Below are positions 35,585 through 46,334 of a DNA stretch of 64,000 nt, in pieces. Source of the stretch: Enchytraeus crypticus (taxonomy: Eukaryota; Annelida; Clitellata; Enchytraeida; Enchytraeidae). The number at the start of each line of letters is the position of its first letter. The stretch's first letter is position 1. The stretch is taken from contig CAJHZI010000264.1 in assembly GCA_905160935.1 (NCBI GenBank), positions 387,501 to 451,500 of the forward strand, given 5' to 3'. A model generated the notes under the pieces. It worked only from the letters and a program-made list of their open reading frames with translations. It did no database searches and had not been told where the DNA came from. Position numbers and translations under genes: made by a program.

Positions 35585-37508
35585 TATGCACTGATTCCCC
35601 ACAAACATCAGATTTTCGATTGACAACTCATCAGGAAATTCGTACTGTAATTCTTAACTCATCTGATTCATCCTGTCCTCTGGATCTCATTCCAGTTAAA
35701 CTTACCAAATCCTGCATCGATGCATTTGTACCTCCCATTACTCATTTAATAAACCTATGTCTTAGTGAAGGTGTCTTTCCATCCCATTTCAAAAAAGCCA
35801 TTGTAACTCCTCTTTTGAAGAAGGCTTCTTTGCCTAAAAATGAGCTCTTCAACTATCGGCCAATTTCTAATCTTAACTTCATTTCCAAAGTCCTCGAAAG
35901 GATTATATACTCACATCTTTGTCTTCATTTAGATTCTTTCTCATCACTCTCTCCTTTTCAATCTGCCTATCGTAAATTCTAATCAACTGAAACTGCACTA
36001 ACCAAGATCCACATTGATCTTTGTCTAGCCATGGAAGCACAACACGTATCTGCCCTAGTTCTTCTCGATCTCTCTGGTACTTTTATTATGACATACCACA
36101 ATATACTACTTTTTAGATTTAAATCTCGCTTCGGAATCTCTGACAAGGCTCATGGCCTCTTCTCCTACCTCTCGCAGCGTACCCAATCCGTAATTATTGA
36201 TAACACTTTATCACTATCCTGCACTCTACCTTATGGAGTCCCTCAGGTTTCTGTGCTTGGTCCCCTCCTTTTCACCTTATATACCACCCCCTTAAATAAC
36301 TTGCAAACTGATTCGATACTGAAACTTCACTTTTATGCTGATGACACCCAGTGTTACATCTCGTTCTCTAGTCCCGATTATTCTGATGCTCTGTCGAAAC
36401 TTACATCTACCCTTGATCTAGTGTGAACTAGATCAAGGGTAAACTACACTAAATCCTGGTTTTGCGCTAATCGTCTTGTCGATCCTTCCAAAACGGAATA
36501 CCTTTTCATCGGCACCCCACAGCAGCGTCATAAAATAACTAGCTCAATCATTACATTTAAAGATAGCCCCTTAATACCCATAGATTCTGCACGTAACCTT
36601 GGAGTAATTTTTGATTCAACTCTAAACTTTAAAACTCATATTTCAGCAGTCTGTCGTTCTTCTTTTTTTCCATATCCGTCAATTACGGCAAATTCGTAAG
36701 TCCCTTGATATTAATTTCGCCACTGGCTGGAGCCAGTGGCGAAGTTGGTAAGATATTCGACCGTGGATCAGTATGTGCGGGTTCAAATCCTGGGCTCGCC
36801 CGTCACTGACATCGCTTTAGTGTAAGGAAACAGACGTTAACCGTAGCTTTTTAGCTTTTTATCACTGTATTAGCTAATGCACTTGTCTATTCTAAACTCG
36901 AATACTGTAACTCTCTGCTGAATGATCTCCCAAAGATCTCTCTAATTCGTCTCCAACACGTTCAAAATTCTCTTTCTCGAGTCGTCTGTAATGTAAAAAT
37001 GCTCAAATCCCACACCTCTTCTCTTCTTAAGAAACTGCACTGGCTACCAGTCTCCGAACGTATAAAATTCAAGATAGCTTCCTTGACCTTAAAAAGTTTA
37101 AATTATGGTAAACCATCCTATCTATCTGATCTTTTATCTATCTATCAACCCTCTCGTAGTCTTCGTTCCTCTAGTAAAAACCTTCTCACTGTACCAAATA
37201 TTAAATCTGCTATGGGCAGACGCTCCTTCATGTTTTCTGCTCCGACAATATGGAACTCTCTACCACAAGATCTTCGATCTTGTAATTGTATTGGTAATTT
37301 CCTTGGCAAGCTAAAAACCCATCTCTTTCCGCCATAGGTCTAAATTTTGACCCGCTTGCCTTGGATCTTGGACTTGCACTGTTTTGATATCGCTTTCTCT
37401 TGCGGTCTCTGTGTACTCAGTCGTCATCGTGTGGTGCTTTGGCGCCTGTTTGTGTAGAGTCTGCAAAAGACGTCCCTGACATTGCCTTATGGCGAGGAAC
37501 CGGACGGT
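35585..37508 (+). mobile_element. L2/CR1-like LINE, 5'-truncated and interrupted
   Basis: Reverse-transcriptase blocks in order: [42 protein letters not shown] (usual G replaced by V), FYADDTQCYISF (catalytic YADD), CANRLVDPSKTEYLFIG, ARNLGVIFDSTLNF, then, after a SINE at 36725, LVYSKLEYCNSLLND, LLKKLHWLPVSERI and APTIWNSLPQDL. The frame is broken by a stop near 35980, a 22-bp fold-back insertion at 36423, the SINE and further shifts. The 3' UTR tail is GAGGAACCGGACGGTAAATT. No endonuclease domain remains; inactive. Confidence 0.9.
36725..36860 (+). mobile_element. tRNA-derived SINE, family A, inside the L2-like LINE
   Basis: Well-kept copy: GGCTGGAGCCAGTGGCGAAG (A box TGGCGAAGTTGG), GACCGTGGATCAG, B box GGTTCAAATCCTGGGCTCGC, tail GGAAACAGACGTTAACC. 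LINE coding resumes after it at ACTGTATTAGCTAATGCA. Confidence 0.93.
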
Positions 37509-37510
37509 AA

Positions 37511-37518
37511 ATTCTTAT

Positions 37519-37568
<50 letters not shown>
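37511..37568. repeat. (AT)n microsatellite
   Basis: Sits between the 3' end of the first L2-like copy and the 5' end of a 5S-SINE. Confidence 0.95.
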
Positions 37569-37571
<3 letters not shown>

Positions 37572-37807
37572 GAGGGGATTTGGCGCACTTGGTTAAGCTG
37601 CGCGTCAATTGAACGAAATAAAGTTGCGCGCAGTTAGTACGTTTTGGTCGACCACTTTGTAAGACCGAGTGTCGACAGCTTTGAATGTACGTGTAGATAA
37701 TCCCGGGGTGTTTAAGGTTATTCTTAAATCCGCGCCATCTGCTATTGTAGCGCCAACAAAAGGCAACGATTACTAATAACCATGGAAGAGAAAAGGAAGA
37801 AATAACG
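37569..37807 (+). mobile_element. 5S rRNA-derived SINE
   Basis: Leader GGGGATTTGGCGCACTTGG, 5S-like GTTAGTACG, GGTCGACCAC and AGACCGAGTGT, central CAAAAGGCAACGATTACTAA and TAACCATGG. The 3' tail is shortened compared with 22489-22775. Confidence 0.82.
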
Positions 37808-37882
37808 AAAACTACAAAAACAGCAACCACAGAAACTCTACTGTACATGCTTATGACATATGTGTCACTATACGGAATAATA

Positions 37883-37886
<4 letters not shown>

Positions 37887-37939
<53 letters not shown>
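37887..37939. repeat. (AT)n microsatellite
   Basis: Abuts the truncated 5' end of the second L2-like LINE. Confidence 0.95.
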
Positions 37940-37943
<4 letters not shown>

Positions 37944-38627
37944 CAGATACGGTCATCTCTTGATAAAAATTCATCCATAATTCTTGCCAACTCAATAGTT
38001 TATTCTAAAATTGACTACTGCAATTCATTGCTATATGGTTTACCTTCTTCTTCTCTCATGCGTTTGCAACGCGTTCAAAATACTCTAGCACGTGTTGTCT
38101 GTCGATCCTCGAGGCTTCAGGCCACCTCTCGTTCCTTGCTTAAAAATCTTCATTGGCTTCCTGTAGTTCAAAGAATTAAGCATAAAATTGCTCTTTTAAC
38201 TTTAAAAAAACTCCTTTTTAGTAAACCTTTTAACCCTTCTGATCTCCTAATCCAATATCAACCTTCTCGTAAGCTTCGTTCTTCCGATACCAAACTGCTC
38301 AAAATTCCTAATATTCTCACTTAGTTAGGTAGACGTTCATTTTCTTTCTCCGCTCCTACTGTTTGGAACCCTCTGCTTCCTGATCTTTGCTCATGTTCTA
38401 CTACTTCCACTTTCCGTTGTAAGTTGAAAACACATCTCTTCCCACCATAGATTTTATTTCATCTTGCCTGACTGTTTTTTTGATGACCTTGACCGGCAGA
38501 GTTTAGGATCTTCTATTTCTCTTCAGCACGTGTTTTTTCAGATCGTTTGGGGTGAATCGATTTGTAGTAACATGTGATGGGGGACGTCCCTGACATCATC
38601 CTTGTATGAGGAAACGGACGTTAAACC

Positions 38628-38664
<37 letters not shown>
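37940..38664 (+). mobile_element. L2/CR1-like LINE, 3' part
   Basis: Encodes KIDYCNSLLYGLPSSSLMRL, VQNTLARVVCRSSRLQAT, LLKNLHWLPVVQRIKHKIAL and a degraded APTVWNPLLPD block. Then comes a 3' UTR ending ATGAGGAAACGGACGTTAAA followed by (TTA)n. It is a separate copy from the one at 35.6 kb, as both contain the same C-terminal region. Confidence 0.9.
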
Positions 38665-38665
<1 letters not shown>

Positions 38666-39014
38666 CAGTAGGCCCTATATGTACACTGCAATTCGCATCA
38701 AAAAGAAATTTGGAGGAAATGCGTAGAATTGGACAAAGAATGAAATCAGATTTTACATGACAAACAGATATCAAGTAGAAAAAATTCAGTGAAGTCAACG
38801 AGTCACTGTTAAAATGTTTTATTGGCAGTCCGTTGTTTCTCATATCGAATTGTTTCCTGTTCTCGTTTCTGTAGTTGTCGAATTCTTCTCTTTATTACTG
38901 TGTCGCAGTCGATTAGCGGATCTTTGTATGAAACCAAGCAATGATAGCGATCTGCAGCAAATAAACATAATAACGCTTAAATTTCCTTCAGAACTGAGCG
39001 ATGTCAGGAAATGC

Positions 39015-39245
39015 AGTAACTCTGTCAGACGATAGAGAAGCTGTGTCAGGCGATATATACATGTAAGATGTGTCAGGCGATATACATATATAAGCTGTGT
39101 CAGGCGATATATAAGCTGTGTCAGGCGATATATAAGCTGTGTCAGGCAATACAGCCTACAGGAGCTCTGTCAGGTAGTAAAGAAGCTGCTTTACGTAATG
39201 CATGAGCTGTGTCAGGTAAAGTATTCATATGGGAACTGTCAGGCT
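39015..39245 (+). repeat. 21-bp minisatellite
   Basis: Degenerate copies of AAGCTGTGTCAGGCGATATA plus T. Confidence 0.85.
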
Positions 39246-39389
39246 ACCCTAAATAAACTTTAATTAGTGTCATATACGGGCTTAAGGCTTTGTAGAAGGG
39301 AGAAGGGAGATGCCTAGAGAAACAAAGCACATCATGGATGATGCATGACACATGCGGATGGAAATATTGTCGATATGTGACTGCATATA

Positions 39390-39390
39390 A

Positions 39391-39436
<46 letters not shown>
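39390..39436. repeat. (ATT)n microsatellite
   Basis: Pure ATT tract; no retroelement body recognised beside it. Confidence 0.95.
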
Positions 39437-39437
<1 letters not shown>

Positions 39438-39719
39438 AGTTTGAGTCTTTCTTAAATCTTCATTTTTTTTAATCAACTGAGATTTTAATAAAATCAATTC
39501 AAATTTGGACAATTTATTATTAAAGACGCCCAAAGGTCAAAGCTTCCCATTGAAGAACTCGGCATGATTCCGTCATTGAGTGTTATTGAGTGTCATATGG
39601 GGTGTAAATTAACATTTTAGTGTCAATTGGGGTTGGACTGGTTCACATATATCGAGAAACTTCGAAGTAATAGTCAGTAAAGAGTCACTAAACCGTGACT
39701 CGTCACATTAAGAGGTCAT

Positions 39720-40557
39720 AAATTGGAGTAAATGATGGCAATGATGGAGGAAGCCATGGAAGACATTGAAGAAGGAATAAAAGTAGGAGGAAAATTGTTA
39801 CAAAATGTACGATTTGCAGATGACCAAGGAATGCTAGCGGGCAGCGAGACTGGACTGAGAAGATAATGGATAGGCTCAATGATACGCCATTGAGATATGG
39901 TATGGAGATTAATATTAAAAAGACCAAGGTTATGAGATTGTCCAATAATAAAGGTGAATTTAATATGCAAATAATTGGTACGAAATTGGAACAAGTAATG
40001 AGCTTCAAATATTTGAATCAGACTATAATCGATGACGGGAAATGTGAGACTGAAATATGCAGTATGATTGCACAAGCAAAAGCGGCCTTTGGTAATAGAA
40101 AATAACTTTTAACAACAAGTCTAAAGAAAGACACAAAGATAAAGATAGTGAAAAGCTTGGTTTGTACTACGCTATTGTATGGATGTGAAACATGGACCTT
40201 AAGGAAGGATGATAATAGGAAACTGGAGGCGTTGGAAATATAGAGAATGGAGAGGATTAGTTGAACTCAAAAGGTTACAAATGAGGAAGTTCTGGAGAGA
40301 GTTGGCGAAGAGAGACAGTTGATAAATGTATTAAGAAATAGGAAAAAGAGTTGGATAGGATACATTTTAAGGGGGGAAGGTCTATTTGTAGAGATCATAG
40401 AAGGAATAATGGAAGGAAAAAGAGCCAGGGGCAGGCCGAGATTAGTTATGTTAGATGATTTAAAGACCCACTCATTTGTGGACATGAAGAGGAAGGCGGA
40501 AGACGGAGGAGAGTGGAGGCGTTATATACCATGGTCCTGCTAGTAGGCAGTGCACTA

Positions 40558-40590
<33 letters not shown>
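39720..40590 (+). mobile_element. RTE-like LINE, 3' part
   Basis: Encodes MMEEAMEDIEEGIKVGGKLL, VRFADDQGMLAGSE (active-site ADD), [49 protein letters not shown]-like, [16 protein letters not shown] and RARGRPRLVMLDDL, with frame changes and stops between blocks. It ends with CTGCT-AGTA-GGCAG, TGCACTAAGA and (GA)n. This is the most complete copy of the family here; inactive. Confidence 0.9.
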
Positions 40591-40910
40591 ACTCGGAGTA
40601 GCCTGACCATAGTAAACTAATGTAAGAATTGCATCTGTAATCTGGTAAATGGAGAAAACAACTTGAGTTAGACATTAGTTATAGGCGTACTACAGAAATA
40701 CGGACGACATCTGATTCAGGACATTTTAGACTGCTTACCGTTTGTCTCAGATAGACCATCAGTGATTTCTCTGAATTTTTTATACCGTTGTGAAGTGGAT
40801 AGAACTGAGTCCTCCCGTCGGGATCGATTCGAGGTTATGCGATGATTCAATTCATCTCTTTCTCCTAGTATCACATTGTCTCTGTTCATGCAGTCAAAAT
40901 AAATCGTCCT

Positions 40911-40990
40911 TTAACAATAACAATAATAATAATAATAATAGTAATAATAATAATAATAATAATTATTATTATTATTATAATTATAATAAT
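40911..40990. repeat. (AAT)n/(ATT)n microsatellite
   Basis: Switches from AAT to ATT phase, giving a local inverted repeat, and joins directly to the element fragment at 40990. Confidence 0.9.
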
Positions 40991-41480
40991 GTCCAGATCC
41001 GACGGCAAGCGTCCGGACGGCATGACTTTAGTGCCCTGGTGCAACGGTAAATGTGCCGTATGGGACGTCACGGTCATTGACACTATGGCAAACTCCTACC
41101 TGAATAAGACTTCAGTCACAGCCGTTGGAGCTGCTGTTCATGCCGCCTCTAGGAAGTTGGATAAATACCGTGATCTGTCCTTAGGATATGAAGTTGTTCC
41201 GGTGGCCATGGAAACCATGGGCCCGATGAATCCCGAAGGAGTTGACTTTATTAATGGCATAGGCAGACGTATTGCAGAGCAAACCGGCGATAAGCGAGAG
41301 ACATCTTTTCTTTGGTAAAGGCTTTCCATGACTTTGCAAAGATTTAATGCAGTCTGCTTCGACAATTCCTTTAATCCGATTGATGACCTCGAGTAACCGG
41401 GCGGCATATACAGCACGTATCGTTGAATTGTTTTTATCAAACCCCAGGTTCTTTACACCGGAGTAAATTTTAAAAAATAA
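40990..41480 (+). mobile_element. Non-LTR element C-terminal fragment (PD-(D/E)XK-like block)
   Basis: Encodes RSDGKRPDGMTLVPWCNGK followed by AVWDVTVIDT, then GAAVHAASRKLDKYRDL, ETMGPMNPEGVDFINGIGRR, EQTGDKRETSFLW, a stop/shift, and LSMTL-RF-NAVCF-like residues. The RPDG...W..GK..VWDVT pattern resembles a restriction-endonuclease-like fold (inference). This block commonly ends open reading frames of invertebrate non-LTR elements. 5'-truncated. Confidence 0.72.
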
Positions 41481-41499
41481 AAAAATAAAAATACAAATA

Positions 41500-42355
41500 A
41501 TAATAATAAAGCATGGAGTGGTCGTTGTAAGTCAGACTCTTCTACAGGTTCATTGGCTCATCAGCAGAAGATGTGGGAAGATGATGAAGATGCTCGCATG
41601 GCACTCTCTTTGAACTCCGATCTTCTCAGTAACTCGCTGGACCCACAGATAAGTCCAGATTATTCGCCATTTTTTCGCACAGCGGCCACTGGCTTAAAGC
41701 CTTATCAATACCTTCATGCGGTCTAAGTCTGGATGATGAGGCGGTCAGAGTGGCAGTTGGACTCCGTTTGGGCTCTATAGTCTGTGCGAACGGCACACAT
41801 GTGTTTGTGGTGCAGCACGTGTTGGGGACTCCGGGTTATCTTGCGAACATGGCGCCGGTAGAGTTGGACGTCACCAATTTCTCAATGACATAATTTACGC
41901 TCTCTCAATAAAGCTAACGTCCCCGCTATCAAAATATCTCTGGGCCTGCTCAGATCTGATGGGAAGCGACCTGATAGAGTAACTCAAATTCCCTGGTCGG
42001 AGGGCAAATGTCTTACATGGGACGTCACTGGTACTTGCCGCAAGTAACATAGGCATTTCAAGATGTGCTGCTGGTTCTGCGGCCGAAGCAGCTGCTATAA
42101 GGAAATTCCTAAAATACAATGAATTATCTTGCAAATATATATTTGTACCCTTTGAGACCCTGGGTCCCATATATTCTGCAGGCACAGACTTCATTGACGT
42201 GAAAGGCAAGAGGACTACAGTGACTACTGTTACCGGAGATCTACGTGAGAAATCTTTCCTGTGGCATCGTTTATCAATGGTTTTGCAGCGATAAAAAGCA
42301 GTTTGTTTCCGTGGTACGTTTGGTGACACGGCATGTCGGAGTGGAGAGAATTTTT
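41500..42355 (+). mobile_element. Second, longer C-terminal fragment of the same non-LTR family
   Basis: Frames encode NSDLLSNSLDPQISPDYSPFF, then DDEAVRVAVGLRLGSIVCAN, then a decayed RSDGKRPD-like and VTGDLREKSFLWHRLSMVLQR-like end. The strong open frame on the minus strand (41895-42329) is antisense to this conserved block and not a gene. Frameshifted; inactive. Confidence 0.65.
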
Positions 42356-42359
42356 TAAA

Positions 42360-43200
42360 CCCCCTTCTTAGGGAAAAATATAATCATAATCATTAAAAAA
42401 TGGTAATACTATTTATATTGTTATAACTATAATAATAATAATAATAATATTAATAATAATAACAATAATAAAGGACTGCGATGGTGGTTATCGGTGTTTT
42501 AAAATTCTCCTCTATAAATCACCTGATGGAAGACTTTTCCACTGGTGATCTATGGAGAAGAATGTAAAATAAATATTTAATAATTATTATTATTATAATG
42601 ATAATGACAATAATAGCAAATAATAAAACGTATCTGCTCTTAATAAGAAGGTTCCCATTGAGTTATTTTCTGGTGTTTACATGATTTAATTTATTAGACT
42701 TTTGTGAAATAAGGTTTCTATTGCATTCTACTCTTAAGTGCATTTTGATGTTATGTTCATGCATTATTATTGCTTAATCTTGTCTATCAACGTTAGTAAT
42801 TATTGACTTTGTATAGTAATAAAAATTATTATTTGTTAATAATAGTTTTTGCACTTCAGTTCTTCAAAAACGAACTATTGGACACTTTTACAGTTACAGT
42901 AGGATCCATCTAGCCCCATCCGTGTCGACCCCGAATAGAGATATACAGCAGGCTAAACAAAAGTTAAATTATACAACAGTTACAATAGGAACGACGTAAA
43001 TCTTCAAGTCTATTAACATAAGGTGTAACTATTTTGTAATTTCTGTACAGCTGGGTTAGGCTAGGCTAATTCTAAGTAAACATGCGGTGATCTTTGTAAT
43101 TTGTAAATAGAACCTTATAACAAAATTACTAAAAATAGGAGAAGCTGTAATTTAAGCCTATTTAACAAAGTCAACTAAAATAAACATGTTATTTACAATA
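42360..43200. other. Non-coding stretch with (AAT)n and a dispersed repeat
   Basis: Contains AAT-rich tracts near 42430 and 42580 and the repeat at 42885-42985. It may be intron of the minus-strand gene at 43207-44172, but I found no further exon. Confidence 0.4.
42885..42985 (+). repeat. Dispersed repeat with GTGTCGACCCCGAATAG core
   Basis: Matches the reverse complement of 46335-46410 (CATCTAG, CCC, GTGTCGACCCCGAATAG, GATATAC, GCTAAAC). Family unknown. Confidence 0.65.
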
Positions 43201-43206
43201 CTTTTC

Positions 43207-44172
43207 TTAAAAGATAATATACCTCAGGCAACCGACCCACACAGCATGTCTATCGCTTGAGAAGTCAATAGCCGCTGTTGGTGAGCGTAATGTTGACTGC
43301 AGTCTTTGGCTGATCTTTTTCTTTCTCCTAGGACTAGAGACCACCGAGGCTTGACTCTCGAACCCGTGTGTTAGTGACAGCCTATTTAGATTGCTATGAT
43401 ATAAACCAACTGATAAATCAGCAGATCTTTCTCCAGGATCATGGTATTCTTGATTATCATCGCTATCGTATAAAAATACTCTGACAGGATTGCCGGCACA
43501 GTTTGATTTATTCGTCGTAGTTTCTCTAGAGCTGCGTCTCTCATTACCCGCCAATCTTGAATCCTTCGTTTTTAGACCATTGATCTCAAGCGGATTTGCG
43601 GACGAAATTTGGCCCTCTTTCTTGTCATTTATAATAGCACTTGATCTCGTCCTATGTTGAGAAATGAACTGTGAGTTCTGATGGGGTTGTAACAACCACG
43701 TCGATCTGCTCTCTATTTTATAAATCTCTGATGGCGTTCTCGTTCTTGGAGTCCGCAGAGTTCTCTGTAGACCGTTCTGATGAGCGATGACCTTCTCCTG
43801 AATTTCATTGTCACTGTAACTGTTAACCGCATTGCTAAAAACTTTTTTCCCATTTAACTGCAGCAAGGCATTTGATACGCTAATATGTTTAATTATTAAA
43901 CCACTCTTGTCGTTAACTCCACTGATAACAGGTGTAGAATTACTCCATCGATCCTCTGGTGATACAGGCCTACTTTTAGTCTCTAAACTGTCCCGCATTG
44001 AGTTTTCATTGTCTTGTAACTCGCTTCTCCTGGCAGATCTGCTAATGGAGAGTAAAGTAGCGGATTTGGACGGCTGAAGCCTGGTCGAGATGATGCAGCG
44101 AGGATATAGATCATGACGAGACCGGATACTTGAAGAGACAGCCAGGTAATCGTCCGAGGTCACTGCGGCCAT
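43207..44172 (-). CDS. Probable first coding exon of an unidentified host gene
   Basis: A 321-codon open frame starting MAAVTSDDYLAVSSSIRSRH, far longer than chance in this AT-rich DNA and not resembling any mobile element here. The ATG context is AATATGG, a fair start. Composition is Ser/Arg/Asn-rich and probably disordered, with charged pieces VFLYDSDDNQEYHDPGERS and SPRRKKKISQRL. A good splice donor (CCTGAG|GTATAT on the minus strand, exon end at 43223) lies 16 bases before the stop, so the last few codons are probably intron and the gene should continue leftward. No later exon was recognised among the LINE debris at 31-43 kb. No domain or family recognised; function unknown. Confidence 0.6.
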   Translation of the reverse strand: MAAVTSDDYLAVSSSIRSRHDLYPRCIISTRLQPSKSATLLSISRSARRSELQDNENSMRDSLETKSRPVSPEDRWSNSTPVISGVNDKSGLIIKHISVSNALLQLNGKKVFSNAVNSYSDNEIQEKVIAHQNGLQRTLRTPRTRTPSEIYKIESRSTWLLQPHQNSQFISQHRTRSSAIINDKKEGQISSANPLEINGLKTKDSRLAGNERRSSRETTTNKSNCAGNPVRVFLYDSDDNQEYHDPGERSADLSVGLYHSNLNRLSLTHGFESQASVVSSPRRKKKISQRLQSTLRSPTAAIDFSSDRHAVWVGCLRYIIF

Positions 44173-44649
44173 ATTGATATTTCTACAGGATCTCTTTAGT
44201 TAGTAGATAGATAAACAGCTTCGAAACTATTCTGAAATAGATCAGTAAGCACAATTTAAAATAATGTCTATTCATTCGCATTGCCTAATTTACTTCTCGT
44301 TAATGCGCTTATTTTATGCGTAAGTTAAATAATACAATGGGATAAGCGGGGCGTAGTGTTGACTATTGTGTAGTTATGAAATAATTGTTGACAAAAGTAT
44401 TAGAAAAAAAACTTACATAATTCTTGAACAAGCGAGTAGGCGTATAACTTGACCCATCATGTAGAACCATATATTCCAAGATGAACTAAATCCTATAATT
44501 TATGCAACCATGTTAGTCCTATATACATTTATATAGTATATACCCATATATACGTTGAATATATATATATGTATACACAGTATGTAGTGTATACAGCATA
44601 TTATTTATACAAATGTCATGTATATTTAATTATCTACATTTAAATATGC

Positions 44650-44651
44650 AA

Positions 44652-44699
<48 letters not shown>

Positions 44700-44707
44700 G
44701 TATATAT

Positions 44708-44750
<43 letters not shown>
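44650..44750. repeat. (AT)n microsatellite
   Basis: AT tract with a GTATAC interruption, upstream (in minus-strand sense) of the gene at 43207-44172. Confidence 0.9.
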
Positions 44751-45599
44751 GTTTCGGTACATGTAACACGGGCAATGCTAACGATCTTTATCTCATTTTT
44801 CTCAATTTATCTACACAAAGTTAACAATGAAATGAACTGTGACGCAGTTGTGTAAAATTCAAAATAGACAAGTGTGGCTTTAGGAAAAAAGAATTTATTG
44901 ATAAGCAAAATTGAGTTTATATTGCAAACACTATACGATGTAACGGATAAGGAACAGGTACAACATTCCTGGTGTAAGAGTGCATATTGATTGAAAGATA
45001 ACTACGAAATAAACGTAAAAGTGGCCACACACGATCAAATTTATCTGAACAGATATCTGTTCAGATAAATTTGAAGGAGCCCACACACGGTCAAATTTAA
45101 CTGACAGATATCGCAACAGATATCTGATCAGATATCTGTTCAGATAAATTTGATTCGTTCACACACGGTCAAATTTATCTGTTCATCTCTGAGATCTGAA
45201 CAGATATTTTGGCCATACACGGTCAAATTTATCTGCAAATAAAACTGATGATCGCCCACACACGGTCAAATTTAACTGTTCAGATATCTGATCAGTTATG
45301 CTAATTAGCTGTCAATCATTTCCAAGCCTGCAGCGCACGTGATGGGTGTTGTTATTACTACAATAAATCAATATATTTTTGAGCTATTTACATTACTAAT
45401 TTGATAGCTACCCATCCCCTGATTGATGGTGGCTGTCGAAATAATTGAAGTATCATTTAATGATGTAATAGGTTCATTTTTATAATTTTATTTTTCAATC
45501 TAAATTTAAAATTATGCCCCAGCCTATTTTGTATGCACAAGTTCAACTATATAATTAGTTTTATTTACGCTCACTATTGATCACATTTAGTTCGTGTTT

Positions 45600-45680
45600 T
45601 TTCAGTGGATTGTGCGTTTGAATCCAGGCCAATTGCATCCGAGGCGAACACTCTAACCGTTACGTCATATCCACCCAGTA
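45600..45680 (-). mobile_element. tRNA-derived SINE head, family B
   Basis: The minus strand reads ATATGACGTAACGGTTAGAG, TGTTCGCCTCGGATGC, then CCTGGATTCAAACGCAC, matching 6634-6700. Confidence 0.6.
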
Positions 45681-45850
45681 CTTCACTATCAATACAACAG
45701 TATAACATAATACTAGTTATAGTCTATACACCCACATGGTAAGTATTCTGCATCAGTAAGTATTCTTCATCATCATCACTATTTAGTTTATATTTCTACA
45801 TACCCGTATAGGCAAAGTTTATTACATGTAGGCCTATTCCCACCTATATA

Positions 45851-46140
45851 TAACATAGCATAACATAAAGGCACACTGAGTCAGGAAGCACAGATGCTTG
45901 TTTTAATGCCCATTTCCTCCTTCTTCTCCATAGTTATTAGTAATCGTTTCCTTTTGGTGGCGCATTAATTGCAGCCGGAGCGGCTTTAAGAATAGCCTTC
46001 CATCACCCTGTGATTTTTCCTTCCTTAGCTGTCAACACTCGGTCTTCCAAGGTGGTCACTCACAAAGTACTAACTGAGGTCGGTGTAGCTTAACTTCGAT
46101 AATTGACGCGCAACTAAACCAAATGGGCTAAATCCCGCCA
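45851..46140 (-). mobile_element. 5S rRNA-derived SINE, inside the Harbinger-like element
   Basis: On the minus strand: leader GGCGGGATTTAGCCCATTTG, GAAGTTAAGC, AGTACTTTGTGAGTGACCAC, AAGACCGAGTGTTGACAGCT, central CCAAAAGGAAACGATTACTA, end GTGCTTCCTGACTCAGTG, then (GTTAT)n-like tail. It is full length and resembles 22489-22775. Confidence 0.87.
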
Positions 46141-46334
46141 AACGGCCTGCTTATGAAGTGTTCATTATCGCGGGACTCCGACGGGAGATTGTAGAACACT
46201 GTATAAATTGCGCATGGTTGGCATTTTTATTGTTGAGAAATACGATAGAGATTGACTATAAACAAAATTATTATTTTTTGTTTATAAAATTTTAATTTGT
46301 TTAACGAAGGTGTTTAATATTGAACTTTTACAAA

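Noticed and set aside
35188-35623. Long poly-Tyr/Ile open frames on both strands at 35.2-35.6 kb
   Set aside because: They are translations of an (AT)n microsatellite; the plus-strand frame only gains real LINE sequence after about 35585.
41895-42329. 144-codon open frame on the minus strand
   Set aside because: It is antisense to a conserved non-LTR C-terminal block read on the plus strand; similar antisense frames recur at other copies (62466-62687).
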